64,000 nucleotides of DNA, from assembly GCA_963590415.1 (NCBI GenBank), contig CAVAPB010000001.1, forward strand, positions 1-64,000, written 5' to 3'. This stretch comes from Fimenecus sp963590415 (GTDB lineage Bacteria; Bacillota; Clostridia; Oscillospirales; Acutalibacteraceae). The notes beneath the pieces are model-generated. The model worked only from the letters and a program-made list of their open reading frames with translations. It made no database searches and was not told the DNA's origin. Every line of letters starts with the position of its first letter. Position 1 is the stretch's first letter. Of this stretch, positions 42,013 through 51,003 are shown piece after piece. The position numbers and the translations under genes were made by a program.

Positions 42013-42450
42013 TTATCTGCCGGCATCATTCATCATTTTATGAAGAATACGGTAAAGATCTGCCGCATCCTTTTCGTCTATCGAAGCACAGCCTTGCATT
42101 TTATACGGCACATCGACAGCCCTCTCTTTAAGGCTTGCTCCGTCCTCGGTAAGCGTTACAATAAGCACTCTCTCGTCCTCCGATGAACGCCTGCGTGAGA
42201 CAAGCCCCTTTTTTTCCAGAGTTTTCAAGACAGGCGTTAAGGTTCCGGAATCGAGGAACAAAAGCTCTCCCAACTCCTTAACCGAAAGCTCCTCATGCTC
42301 CCACATAGCCATCATCGTGATATATTGAGTATATGTTAAGCCTATTTCATCCAAAAAAGGCTTGTATTTTTTTACAATTTCCTTTGAGCAAACATATAAG
42401 GGAAAGCAAAGCTGATTGCTGAGCTTCAAAGCGTCAAAATTTTTATCCAT
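42013..42450 (-). CDS. ohrR: OhrR-type MarR-family peroxide sensor
   Basis: A winged-helix repressor of 145 residues. Near the N-terminus LSNQLCFPLYVCSKEIVKKY has Cys15, the peroxide-reactive cysteine position of OhrR, with Tyr19 nearby. The DNA-binding part has LSVKELGELLFLDSGTLTPVLKTLEKKGLV, then SRRRSSEDERVL for the wing. Last gene after gpx and the TSCPD gene. A palindrome upstream of gpx matches the OhrR operator style, so it likely represses its own operon until oxidised. Confidence 0.9.
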   Translation of the reverse strand: MDKNFDALKLSNQLCFPLYVCSKEIVKKYKPFLDEIGLTYTQYITMMAMWEHEELSVKELGELLFLDSGTLTPVLKTLEKKGLVSRRRSSEDERVLIVTLTEDGASLKERAVDVPYKMQGCASIDEKDAADLYRILHKMMNDAGR

Positions 42451-42536
42451 GGGCTTCTCCGTTTCTTGTTGATTTTACACAATTAAATATAACACAATTC
42501 GCGGAGAAAATCCAGTAAATATAAAAATCACAGGGG

Positions 42537-42827
42537 TTATTCTTCCTCATCCTCAGGCTTGTAATCCGGATCCGTTGACGCGTTATAAGCGGCACGGACA
42601 GCCTTGGCAAGCTGATCGGAACAGGAGGTCGGACGCTTACCGCACAAAACGCCGGTAAGCTTATTTTCAATTTCTTCAACCGTTTTTCCCTCAAGAAGCA
42701 ATGAAATCGCTTTAAGATTTCCGTTACAGCCTCCCATAAATTGAATGTTGTGTACCACATTCCCGTCAAGGTCCAAGCTGATAACATTAGAGCAGGTGTT
42801 TGCCGTCAAATAATCGTAATGAAACAT
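42537..42827 (-). CDS. TSCPD-domain protein
   Basis: A 96-residue protein of the small family named after its TSCPD-like motif, here PTSCSDQLAKAV, with further Cys in NTCSNV, GGCNGNL and LCGKRP. The domain also occurs at the end of some ribonucleotide reductases. Stand-alone role is unknown, and the cysteines suggest metal or redox. ATG 42827 comes one base after the gpx stop (TAATATG) with AAGGAG upstream, so they are translationally coupled. Confidence 0.85.
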   Translation of the reverse strand: MFHYDYLTANTCSNVISLDLDGNVVHNIQFMGGCNGNLKAISLLLEGKTVEEIENKLTGVLCGKRPTSCSDQLAKAVRAAYNASTDPDYKPEDEEE

Positions 42828-42828
42828 A

Positions 42829-43368
42829 TTATAAAATCTCCTTAATTTTTTCTTTGATATCTTCTGTTTTTGCCGTCGGCTCATAACGCTGAACTATATT
42901 GCCGTTCCTGTCGATTAAGAACTTCGTAAAATTCCACTTGATATTGCCGTTGTTTTTGTAATCGGAATCCATTTTCTTTACAATCGGAGTAAGGAATAAT
43001 TTAGCCGGACCGTTAAAGCCCTGAAATTTCGTGCTTGCCGTCAACCATTTATACAAGGGTATTGCGTTTTCGCCGTTGACATCCACCTTGTGATACTGTG
43101 GAAATGTGATGCCGTAGCGACCGGTGCAAAAGTCATGGATTTCATCGTCGTCACCGGGCGCTTGGTTAGCAAACTGATTACACGGAAAATCAAGAATTTC
43201 CAAGCCCTGCTGTGCATACTCGTCATACATCTCCTGAAGCTCCGAATATTGCGGTGTGAAGCCGCAGCCGGTTGCCGTATTGACAACAAGAAGCACCTTT
43301 CCCCGAAAATCTTCAAGTGATACTTCCTCCCCGTTCTGTTTTTTTACCTTGAAATCATAAATACTCAT
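42829..43368 (-). CDS. Glutathione peroxidase-family thiol peroxidase
   Basis: It reduces peroxides, in most bacteria with thioredoxin despite the name. The 179 residues have the catalytic Cys35 in NTATGCGFTPQYSELQ, then LDFPCNQFANQAPG (second Cys and catalytic Gln) and NIKWNFTKFLID with the catalytic Trp. Cysteine replaces selenocysteine. ATG 43368 follows AGGAGG. First gene of the OhrR-linked operon. Confidence 0.92.
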   Translation of the reverse strand: MSIYDFKVKKQNGEEVSLEDFRGKVLLVVNTATGCGFTPQYSELQEMYDEYAQQGLEILDFPCNQFANQAPGDDDEIHDFCTGRYGITFPQYHKVDVNGENAIPLYKWLTASTKFQGFNGPAKLFLTPIVKKMDSDYKNNGNIKWNFTKFLIDRNGNIVQRYEPTAKTEDIKEKIKEIL

Positions 43369-43403
43369 ATTAAAGCCTCCTAAAGATTTTGCAAAATTAA
43401 ATC

Positions 43404-43454
43404 GTGTTTGATTTAATGTAATTAAATTGTACACAATTTAATTTTGTTTGTCAA
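43404..43454 (-). promoter_or_regulatory. Promoter with OhrR-type operator for gpx-TSCPD-ohrR
   Basis: On the minus strand a perfect TTGACA (43449-43454), 17 bases, and TACAAT (43426-43431). A palindrome with 11-bp arms AATTAAATTGT / ACAATTTAATT (43420-43443) covers the -10 and spacer. A second, ATTAAAT...ATTTAAT, lies just downstream in the direction of transcription (about 43396-43416). This matches the known OhrR operator style of Bacillus (CAATTAAATTG halves). Confidence 0.8.
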
Positions 43455-43504
43455 CACCTTTTTGGTTTTTCTTAAAAATTTTTTCAGCCGCATCTAAGCT
43501 TGCA

Positions 43505-43548
43505 CAAAAAGAACAACCGACTTGAACCTTTCGCTCAAGTCGGTTGTT
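43505..43548 (-). terminator. Terminator of serS
   Basis: On the minus strand AACAACCGACTTGA / TCAAGTCGGTTGTT with a 9-base loop is followed by CTTTTTGTGC. Confidence 0.85.
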
Positions 43549-43562
43549 TAAGGTAATAACTA

Positions 43563-44849
43563 TTATTTTTTCTTTTCAATAAGGCTCTTGCCGCCCATAT
43601 ACATTCTGAGCGGTTCGGGAATTCTTACGGTTCCGTCCTCGTTGAGGTTGTTTTCAAGGTATGCAATCAACATTCTCGGGGGTGCGACAACCGTATTGTT
43701 AAGAGTGTGGGCAAAATAATTGCCGTCCTTTCCCTTGATTCTGATTCCGAGACGCCTTGCCTGTGCGTCTCCGAGATTTGAGCACGAGCCGACCTCGAAA
43801 TATTTCTTCTGCCTGGGACTCCACGCCTCAACATCAAGACTTTTAACTTTAAGGTCTGCAAGGTCGCCCGAGCAGCATTCAAGTGTTCTTACAGGAATAT
43901 CGAGGCTGCGGAAGAAGTCAACGGTGTTGTTCCAGAGCTTATCGTACCACTCGTCGCTCTCCTCAGGCTTACATACAACAACCATTTCCTGTTTTTCAAA
44001 CTGATGTATTCTGTAAACGCCCCTCTCCTCGATTCCGTGTGCGCCCACCTCCTTGCGGAAGCACGGAGAATACGAAGTGAGCGCCTTGGGAAGCTCTGCT
44101 TCGGGGATAATCGTATCAATGAACTTGCCTATCATCGAATGCTCGCTTGTGCCGATAAGATAAAGATCCTCGCCCTCAATCTTGTACATCATATTTTCCA
44201 TTTCGGCAAAGCTCATAACACCCGTCACAACATCGCTTCTTATCATAAACGGCGGAACATAGTAGGTAAAGCCTCTGTCTATCATAAAGTCTCTCGCATA
44301 GGAAAGAATTGCCGAATGAAGTCTTGCAATATCGCCCGAAAGATAATAGAAGCCGTTGCCGCTTGTCTTTCTTGCCGCATCAAGGTCTATACCGTCAAAG
44401 GACTCCATAATGTCAACATGGTAGGGAATTTCGTAATCCGGAACAACGGGCTCGCCGAACTTTTCAAGCTCGACATTTTCGCTGTCGTCTTTACCGATGG
44501 GTACATCCTTACCGATAATGTTCGGGATAACCATCATTCTCTTCTTTATCTCAGCCGCAAGCTCCTGCTCCTTGACTTCGAGTGCTTCAAGCTCAGCGTT
44601 GATTTCCTTAACCTTAGCCTTTGCCTTTTCTGCGTCGTCCTTGAGTCCCTTACCCATAAACATACCGATTTCCTTGCTGATACGGTTACGGTCGCCTCTC
44701 AAAGCGTCGCCCTTTGTTTTGGACTCTCTGTATTCAAGGTCGAGCTTAATTACTTCGTCAACCAACGGAAGCTTCTCGTCCTGAAATTTCTTTTTGATGT
44801 TTTCCTTTACTGCGTCGGGATTTTCCCTGACAAATTTAATATCAAGCAT
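43563..44849 (-). CDS. serS: Seryl-tRNA synthetase
   Basis: A class II synthetase of 428 residues. The N-terminal long coiled coil (about 30-105) binds the tRNA-Ser arm, after the usual start MLDIKFVRENPDAVKENI. The core has the serine pocket LIGTSEHSM, motif 2 SPCFRKEVGAHG, then RVHQFEKQE-like RIHQFEKQEM and motif 3 region NNTVVAPPRMLIAYLEN. It follows parB by 32 bases and probably shares its transcript. Confidence 0.96.
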   Translation of the reverse strand: MLDIKFVRENPDAVKENIKKKFQDEKLPLVDEVIKLDLEYRESKTKGDALRGDRNRISKEIGMFMGKGLKDDAEKAKAKVKEINAELEALEVKEQELAAEIKKRMMVIPNIIGKDVPIGKDDSENVELEKFGEPVVPDYEIPYHVDIMESFDGIDLDAARKTSGNGFYYLSGDIARLHSAILSYARDFMIDRGFTYYVPPFMIRSDVVTGVMSFAEMENMMYKIEGEDLYLIGTSEHSMIGKFIDTIIPEAELPKALTSYSPCFRKEVGAHGIEERGVYRIHQFEKQEMVVVCKPEESDEWYDKLWNNTVDFFRSLDIPVRTLECCSGDLADLKVKSLDVEAWSPRQKKYFEVGSCSNLGDAQARRLGIRIKGKDGNYFAHTLNNTVVAPPRMLIAYLENNLNEDGTVRIPEPLRMYMGGKSLIEKKK

Positions 44850-44881
44850 TTTTATATCCTCCGATATTTATTATCATTTAT

Positions 44882-45745
44882 TTATTCAAGATTTTCAAAC
44901 TGCTTTGAAAGCTTTTCAAGATCAGTCTTTGAGAAGAACTCAACCTCAAGCGTGCCGCTTCCGCCTTTTGAAACGAAAACCTTAACCTTTCTTCCGAGCA
45001 CCTTTGAGAGTGCGATTTCCACCTCGTCGTAGAAAATATCACGCTTTTTCTCACGCTTTTCGGGAGCTTTTTTAGTCTTTTGCGCGCTCTTTGCAAGGCG
45101 TTCGACATCACGAACGGAAATGCCGTCTTTTACGACGAGCTGTGCGACCCTTGAAGCCTCCGAGGTGTCCTCAAACGAGAGCAGCGCCCTTGCGTGTCCC
45201 ATTGAAATTTTACCGTCTCTTACAAGGTCCGATATATCGGACGGAAGGTTGAGCAATCTCAGGCTGTTTGTGACCGCAGTTCTCGATTTGCCGACCTTCT
45301 GCGCCGCTTCCTCCTGTGTAAAACCGAAGGTGTCTATAAGAGTTTTTATTCCCTGCGCCTCTTCGATTGCGTTAAGGTCCTCCCTGTGCAAATTCTCGAT
45401 AAGGGCAAATATACTCTCCTCTTCGTCCGTCATTTCACGAACCGTAACGGGAACCTCCGTAAGCCCCGCCATTCTTGCCGCACGGTATCTTCTCTCTCCC
45501 GCTACAAGACGGTAACTGCCGTCCGCCATGGGTCTTACAAGCAACGGCTGTAAAATTCCGTGCTCCTTTATCGACTCGGAAAGCTCCGATAACGCCTGCT
45601 CTTCAAATATTTTTCTCGGTTGTTCACGGTTGGGCTCTATTTCGTTGATTGAAAGTGTAACGCTCTCGCCCGAAGCGTTTTCCATTGCATTGTCATAAAT
45701 AAGGGCGCTCATACCCTTGCCCAAGCCGCTTTTTTTAGCTGCCAT
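44882..45745 (-). CDS. parB: Chromosome partitioning protein ParB (Spo0J)
   Basis: It binds parS, spreads along DNA as a CTP-dependent clamp and recruits condensin at the origin. 287 residues. The N-terminal start is KKSGLGKGMSALI, typical of ParB. The CTP-binding motifs are GILQPLLVRP and AGERRYRAARMAG. The helix-turn-helix is FTQEEAAQKVGKSRTAVTNSLRLL, and a C-terminal dimer domain follows. Three perfect parS sites lie upstream at 47.3, 49.5 and 51.0 kb. Confidence 0.95.
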   Translation of the reverse strand: MAAKKSGLGKGMSALIYDNAMENASGESVTLSINEIEPNREQPRKIFEEQALSELSESIKEHGILQPLLVRPMADGSYRLVAGERRYRAARMAGLTEVPVTVREMTDEEESIFALIENLHREDLNAIEEAQGIKTLIDTFGFTQEEAAQKVGKSRTAVTNSLRLLNLPSDISDLVRDGKISMGHARALLSFEDTSEASRVAQLVVKDGISVRDVERLAKSAQKTKKAPEKREKKRDIFYDEVEIALSKVLGRKVKVFVSKGGSGTLEVEFFSKTDLEKLSKQFENLE

Positions 45746-45759
45746 ATATTTATCCTCCT

Positions 45760-46350
45760 CTACAAGCTCGCATAAGCCTTTGCCTCTTCGGGGTTTGTCT
45801 TGTTGAAATACTCCTCCCCGAAGAAAGACATGGCGTTCTGCCCGGTTGAAACCGTCGTTATAAGAATATAAACGCCGTCTTTGTACCAGATATAATTGGT
45901 CTTGCTTTCGTCAACCTTTAATACGGCGTGCTTTCCGTACTGTCTGTCATAGGTTGAAAGCGCGTCTTTAAGCACAAAGCCGGTGTTTACGGTCGAAAGA
46001 TACTGCACCTCACAAAGGCGCATATCGGAATCATATATATAATATACCGAGCTCTCACAGCCGTCCGAAACGAACGGTAAGCCCTTTTTGTTTACAACAA
46101 AATATGCAACAGAGCTGTCGTTGAGATAAAGACTTGCCTTAATGCCCAAGGCGTTCTGCGTTTCCTCGACGCTCATACCCATTTTGGTACCGAGCACTTC
46201 AAGCTTGCTGTATGTATATGTTACCTCTTCCGTGGTGGTTTCGGTGGTCGTGATTATCGGCGCCGGCTTGAATTCCTCGGGCTGACCGCACGAAGTGAGA
46301 AATACCGACACAAGAACCAGCAAAATTGCAACAGGTGCTACTTTTTTCAT
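45760..46350 (-). CDS. Lipoprotein between parA and parB, unknown
   Basis: A 196-residue protein. The signal peptide MKKVAPVAILLVLVSVFLTS leads to lipobox LTSC (Cys21), then a Thr/Glu-rich linker and a domain with GTKMGMSVEETQNALG and CESSVYYIYDSDMRLCEVQY. I do not recognise the domain. It is 15 bases from parA and 14 bases from parB, so it is almost surely co-transcribed. A secreted protein inside a parAB operon is unusual. Confidence 0.85.
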   Translation of the reverse strand: MKKVAPVAILLVLVSVFLTSCGQPEEFKPAPIITTTETTTEEVTYTYSKLEVLGTKMGMSVEETQNALGIKASLYLNDSSVAYFVVNKKGLPFVSDGCESSVYYIYDSDMRLCEVQYLSTVNTGFVLKDALSTYDRQYGKHAVLKVDESKTNYIWYKDGVYILITTVSTGQNAMSFFGEEYFNKTNPEEAKAYASL

Positions 46351-46365
46351 TTTCCTGCTCCTTTG

Positions 46366-47127
46366 TTACTGTTTTTTCAAAAACTCTTCCGCAAGAGAGG
46401 CATACGCCAAAGAGCCCTTGGAGCTTTTGTCATAATACATAATCGGCTCGCCGAAGCTCGGAGCCTCGGAAAGTCTGACATTCCTCGGAATCGTGGAGGA
46501 ATAAACCTTTTGAGGGAAGAACTTTTTAACCTCGTCGACAACCTGATTTGTAAGGTTAAGCCTGCCGTCGTACATCGTGAGCAAAACACCCTCGATTTCA
46601 ATATGCGGATTGTAAAGCCTTTTTATCTGCCTTACGGTTGCCATAAGCTGTGCAAGACCTTCAAGCGCATAGTATTCGCACTGTATCGGAACAAGGAATG
46701 TGTCGCTTGCACAAAGTGCGTTAATCGTGATAAGTCCGAGTGATGGCGGGCAGTCAAGGAAGATATAATCGTAATTGTCCCATATTTCCGCAAGAGCCAT
46801 TTTAACAAGACTTTCACGCCTTTCCATGCCTATCATTTCAACCTCTGCACCCGCAAGGTTCATATCCGACGGCAGCAAATCAACATTTTTGAATTTTGTG
46901 TTGATTATTACCTCCGATGCCTTTACGGTATTTATAAGTATATCATAGGTTGAATTTTTTATTTCCCTTTTATTTATACCGTAACCGCTTGTTGAGTTGC
47001 CCTGCGGATCAATATCGACAAGCAGCACCTTTTTGCCCAAAGCGCCTATCGCCGCTGAAAGGTTGACGGCGGTCGTGGTTTTGCCGACTCCGCCTTTTTG
47101 GTTGATAATTGAAATGATTTTTGACAA
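46366..47127 (-). CDS. parA: Chromosome partitioning ATPase ParA (Soj)
   Basis: It drives origin separation and influences DnaA activity. 253 residues with deviant Walker A INQKGGVGKTTTAVNLSAA, switch DIDPQGNSTSGYG and Walker B DYIFLDCPPSLG. I choose the TTG start at 47127 (giving MSKIISIINQ) because GGAGTG lies just before it. The in-frame GTG at 47136 lies inside that GGAGTG. An extended -10, TGATATAAT on the minus strand at 47209-47217, is a likely promoter. Confidence 0.93.
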   Translation of the reverse strand: MSKIISIINQKGGVGKTTTAVNLSAAIGALGKKVLLVDIDPQGNSTSGYGINKREIKNSTYDILINTVKASEVIINTKFKNVDLLPSDMNLAGAEVEMIGMERRESLVKMALAEIWDNYDYIFLDCPPSLGLITINALCASDTFLVPIQCEYYALEGLAQLMATVRQIKRLYNPHIEIEGVLLTMYDGRLNLTNQVVDEVKKFFPQKVYSSTIPRNVRLSEAPSFGEPIMYYDKSSKGSLAYASLAEEFLKKQ

Positions 47128-47274
47128 TTTTTTCACTCCGTGTATATAAAAATCCCGAAACGAAGCTGTTTTCCGTCCGTTTCGCAACCGAAATAATTAT
47201 GCCGTATTATTATATCATACCCGCGCGCAAAATTAAACACTTTTTGTCAAAAACACAAGATTTTTATAAATATT

Positions 47275-47290
47275 TGTTTCACGTGAAACA
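47275..47290. promoter_or_regulatory. parS site 1
   Basis: TGTTTCACGTGAAACA is a perfect match to the 16-bp Firmicute parS consensus. It lies between noc and parA. Confidence 0.95.
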
Positions 47291-47426
47291 AAGCAACGCA
47301 AAGCGGCGAAATTCCGAAGAACTCCGCCGCTCTGCTTGTGGATGTGGGGTGTGAAAGAGAAGGATATGGGTATATATAAAACGGCGAGTGTAACAGGGGT
47401 ATTATTACAAACGCCCGTTTTATCGG

Positions 47427-48263
47427 TTATACTGCCTCGTCGGTCTCGCCCGGCAAGGCAATGCGAAGCTGTTCGACCTTTGGAATACGGACTATATATT
47501 CAATGTATTCTTCGGTCTCGCTTCTTGCGGCGTCGGCGTCTACGCCTGCACGGCGTATCGTGTCAACCGCATGATTGAGTGTATTTATAAACAACCTTAC
47601 ATCTCTTATTCCTCTTAAAGGATTTCGTGAGCGGTTGTTTTTGTTTATCATCTGATTTATCATTCGTTCGCTCTCGGCAACATTCAGATGTCTGTCAACA
47701 ATTATCGAGAGCGCCCGTGCACGCTGATTGTCGTCCTCCAGCATAAGCAACGCTCTTGCATGACTTTCGGTAAGTCCCGCCTTTGCAAGCTTAAAGCGCA
47801 TTTCCTCCGGTAAGCGCAGAATTCTAAGCTTGTTCGAAACGGTGGACAGAGCTACGCCTAACTTTTGTGCCACCTCCTCACGGCTCATGGCATATTCTCC
47901 AACAAGCTTTTCAATCGCTTCCGCCACCTCAAAAAAATCAAGGCTTTGTCTTTGAAGATTTTCAATTACCGAAAACATTGCCGACTCTTTTTCATCTATG
48001 TTTATCACTACCGACGGAACCTTGACAAGTCCGACAAGTCTTGCTGCTCGGAGTCTCCTCTCGCCGGAAACGAGTTCATATTTCTTGTCTTCCCTCTTTC
48101 TTACGGTTATCGGCTGAAGTATTCCGTTTTCCCTTATGCTCTGCGCCAAGTTTTCAAGCTCATCGTAATCGAATCTTTTTCTCGGCTGATTAGGGTTCGG
48201 AACAATCATATCCTGCGGTATGCTGTATATTTCCGCCGTGCATTTCACTTTTTGCTGCTTCAT
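47427..48263 (-). CDS. noc: Nucleoid occlusion protein Noc (ParB family)
   Basis: Noc blocks division over the nucleoid in Firmicutes. 278 residues, ParB-like with GILQPITVRKRED, SGERRLRAARLVG and the recognition domain YAMSREEVAQKLGVALSTVSNKLRIL. Its place after rsmG and before parA is the standard Noc position. ATG 48263 follows GGAGG, and a longer in-frame start has no site. The Noc binding site is not evaluated. Confidence 0.88.
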   Translation of the reverse strand: MKQQKVKCTAEIYSIPQDMIVPNPNQPRKRFDYDELENLAQSIRENGILQPITVRKREDKKYELVSGERRLRAARLVGLVKVPSVVINIDEKESAMFSVIENLQRQSLDFFEVAEAIEKLVGEYAMSREEVAQKLGVALSTVSNKLRILRLPEEMRFKLAKAGLTESHARALLMLEDDNQRARALSIIVDRHLNVAESERMINQMINKNNRSRNPLRGIRDVRLFINTLNHAVDTIRRAGVDADAARSETEEYIEYIVRIPKVEQLRIALPGETDEAV

Positions 48264-48372
48264 AAAAAAACCTCCGCAACGCTTGTCCTTGTCTAAAGGA
48301 TAGCACCGCAGAGGTGGTTTTGTAAAGAAAAAGCGTTCGTCAAAAACCAACGCTGTTTCAAGGCTTTCGCCA

Positions 48373-49086
48373 TTATTTTATCGGATTTTTCGCAATTTTT
48401 GCCGAAGGTCTCGGATACTTTGTCGGAGTTTGCGATAACTTCTTTATTTCGACAATTCTTCTCGGCATACCGTCCGTCAGGTCAAAAATAATATCGTTTT
48501 CAATCTTTCCGCCGAGTATGCCTATCGCCTTTTTCGCAGAGGCAATTTCCTCATCAGACGCCGCCGCTTTCATTGAAACGAACTCGCCGCCTACCTTTAC
48601 AAACGGCAGGCAGTATTCCGAAAGATTTGTTAGATTTGCGACAGCCCTTGCGGTTGCAAAATCAAATTTCTCGCGGTATTGCGGATTTTGACCCGCCTCC
48701 TCCGCCCTTGCATGGACGACTTCTGCGCTTACACCCGTTTCGTTAAGCACATTTTGAATAAAGCCGAGCTTTTTCTTTGTGGAATCTAGAAAAGTCATTT
48801 TTATATCGGGTCTTGTAAGTAAAAGCACCAAGCCCGGGAAGCCTGCGCCCGTTCCGACATCGATAATTCTTGCGTTTTCGGGTATGTTGACATTGCCGAA
48901 CAGGGCAAGACAGTCCGCAAAATGCTTTACTGTAACATCGTCGGGCTCCGTGATAGCCGTCAGATTAAAGCTTTTGTTGGTTTCGACAAGCATTTCGGCA
49001 TATTTGTCAAGCCTTTCAAAAGCGTTGCCGTCAATGCTTACTCCGAATTTTTGAATTGTAATATAAAGCAATTCTTTGTTTAACAT
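48373..49086 (-). CDS. rsmG: 16S rRNA (guanine-N7) methyltransferase RsmG
   Basis: It methylates G527 (E. coli numbering) of 16S rRNA using S-adenosylmethionine. 237 residues with FNLTAITEPDDVTVKHFADCLAL, the SAM-binding motif IIDVGTGAGFPGLVL, and FDFATARAVANL. The start lies 3 bases after the mnmG stop. Loss of this gene gives low-level streptomycin resistance in other bacteria. Confidence 0.95.
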   Translation of the reverse strand: MLNKELLYITIQKFGVSIDGNAFERLDKYAEMLVETNKSFNLTAITEPDDVTVKHFADCLALFGNVNIPENARIIDVGTGAGFPGLVLLLTRPDIKMTFLDSTKKKLGFIQNVLNETGVSAEVVHARAEEAGQNPQYREKFDFATARAVANLTNLSEYCLPFVKVGGEFVSMKAAASDEEIASAKKAIGILGGKIENDIIFDLTDGMPRRIVEIKKLSQTPTKYPRPSAKIAKNPIK

Positions 49087-49089
49087 AGT

Positions 49090-50961
49090 TTATTTCCCCA
49101 TTTTCGCCAAATATATAAGCAATACCGATATATCCGACGGAGACACGCCCGATATTCTCGACGCTTGACCGACAGAGTGTGGCCTTATTTTTGTAAGCTT
49201 TTCCCTTGCTTCAAGCCGTAAGCCTTCGATTGAATTGTAATCGATGTCTTTCGGCAAAACCTTGACCTCAAGACGGCGCATTTCATTTATCTGTGCCTGT
49301 TGGCGTTTGATGTAACCCTCGTATTTAAGCTCAATTTCCACCTGTTCGAATATTTCCGGCGGTAAATCGGGGCGCTCGGGGTCAAACGGGGTTAAGTCCG
49401 CATAGCTTATCTGCGGCCTCTTTATAAGCTCGATAAGCTTCATTCCCTTGTTCATAGGTGCTGTTTCACGTGAAACAAGCAGCTTTTGCAGCTCATCGGA
49501 CATATGTATCGTGGTCTGAGCCGTTCTGTTCATTTCATCCTTGATAAGCTGCATTTTATGAAGAAATTTTCCGTATCTTTCGTCGCTGATAAGGCCTATT
49601 TCATGTCCGTAGGGCGTAAGGCGAATATCTGCATTGTCCTGTCGGAGCAAAAGTCGGTATTCGCTTCTTGAAGTCATCATTCTGTAAGGGTCCATACAGC
49701 CCTTTGTAACAAGGTCGTCAATAAGCGTTCCGATATATGACGACGCACGGTCGAGAATAAACGCTTCCTTCCCCTGTGCCTTGCGTGCGGCGTTTATGCC
49801 CGCAATCAAGCCCTGTGCCGCCGCCTCCTCATATCCCGAAGAACCGTTGAACTGTCCCGCACCGAAAAGTCCCGACAAATCAAGGAATTCAAGGCTTGGT
49901 TTGAGTGCCAACGGGTCCACACAGTCATATTCTATGGCATATGCGGTTCTCATAACCTCTACATTTTCCAAGCCCTTTATTGTTCTTAAAAACTTGAGTT
50001 GAACATCCTCGGGCAGTGACGAGGACATTCCCTGTAAATAAAGTTCCTCGGTATCAAGTCCGCAGGGTTCGATAAAGAACTGATGGCGAAGCTTATCAGG
50101 GAAGCGTACAATTTTATCCTCAAAGCTCGGACAATATCTCGGACCTATGCCCTCTATTTTTCCGCTGTACAGCGGTGAGCGGTGCAGATTGTCGAGAATT
50201 ACCTGCTTTGTATCGTCATTGGTGTAGGCAATATAGCAAAACGAACGGTTTTCAGCCGCTTTTTCGGTTTCAAAAGAAAAGGGAGTTTCGGTTTCGTCTC
50301 CCTCCTGCTTTTCAAGAACGGAAAAGTCGATGCTTCTTCTGTTTACCCTTGACGGTGTGCCCGTCTTGAACCTACGCAGGGGAATTCCGAGCTTTTTAAG
50401 AGAAATGGATAGCTCTGTCGCGGGGAACATTCCGTCAGGTCCGCTCTCATATGACACCTCGCCGATATATATCCTGCCGCCGAGAAAAGTTCCCGTTGCA
50501 AGTACTACGCTTTTTGCGGTGTAAATTGCCTCCAGCTTAGTTTTTAACTGCCATAAGCCGTCAGAGGTCTGCTTTATATCAATGATTTCAGCCTGCTTCA
50601 AGTCAAGATTTTCCTGTAACTCGACAACATGCTTCATATATTTTGAATACTCACGCCTGTCTATCTGCGCACGCAGAGAATGAACCGCCGGACCTTTTCC
50701 TCGGTTCAACATTCTTGTCTGTATCTGCGTTTTGTCCGCCGCCTTGCCCATTTCGCCGCCGAGAGCGTCAATTTCACGCACAAGGTGTCCCTTTGATGTG
50801 CCGCCGATTGACGGATTACAAGGCATATTACCTACAGAGTCAAGATTTATCGCAAACACAACGGTTTTTGCCCCGAGTCTTGCCGATGCCAAGGCAGCTT
50901 CTATTCCTGCGTGACCTGCACCGATTACGGCAACATCATATTCTTTTGCAAAATATTCCAT
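49090..50961 (-). CDS. mnmG: tRNA uridine-5-carboxymethylaminomethyl modification enzyme MnmG
   Basis: With MnmE it modifies the wobble uridine of several tRNAs, using FAD and a folate. 623 residues. FAD motif: YDVAVIGAGHAGIEAALASARLG. Family motifs: NPSIGGTSKGHLVREIDALGGEMG and GTPSRVNRRSIDFS. The C-terminal helical domain has EGLRLEAREKLTKIRPHSVGQASRISGVSPSDISVLL. A perfect parS site is embedded at 49462-49477 within codons for VSRETAP. Confidence 0.96.
   Translation of the reverse strand: MEYFAKEYDVAVIGAGHAGIEAALASARLGAKTVVFAINLDSVGNMPCNPSIGGTSKGHLVREIDALGGEMGKAADKTQIQTRMLNRGKGPAVHSLRAQIDRREYSKYMKHVVELQENLDLKQAEIIDIKQTSDGLWQLKTKLEAIYTAKSVVLATGTFLGGRIYIGEVSYESGPDGMFPATELSISLKKLGIPLRRFKTGTPSRVNRRSIDFSVLEKQEGDETETPFSFETEKAAENRSFCYIAYTNDDTKQVILDNLHRSPLYSGKIEGIGPRYCPSFEDKIVRFPDKLRHQFFIEPCGLDTEELYLQGMSSSLPEDVQLKFLRTIKGLENVEVMRTAYAIEYDCVDPLALKPSLEFLDLSGLFGAGQFNGSSGYEEAAAQGLIAGINAARKAQGKEAFILDRASSYIGTLIDDLVTKGCMDPYRMMTSRSEYRLLLRQDNADIRLTPYGHEIGLISDERYGKFLHKMQLIKDEMNRTAQTTIHMSDELQKLLVSRETAPMNKGMKLIELIKRPQISYADLTPFDPERPDLPPEIFEQVEIELKYEGYIKRQQAQINEMRRLEVKVLPKDIDYNSIEGLRLEAREKLTKIRPHSVGQASRISGVSPSDISVLLIYLAKMGK
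49462..49477. promoter_or_regulatory. parS site 2 inside mnmG
   Basis: TGTTTCACGTGAAACA, perfect, in the coding part of mnmG. Confidence 0.95.
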
Positions 50962-50987
50962 ATATAAAACTCCGTTTGAGCCAGTTT

Positions 50988-51003
50988 TGTTTCACGTGAA
51001 ACA
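50988..51003. promoter_or_regulatory. parS site 3 between mnmE and mnmG
   Basis: TGTTTCACGTGAAACA, perfect, directly after the mnmE stop codon. Confidence 0.95.

Noticed and set aside
44004..45032. Plus-strand frame of 342 codons
   Set aside because: Antisense to serS and parB; no ribosome site or recognisable domain.
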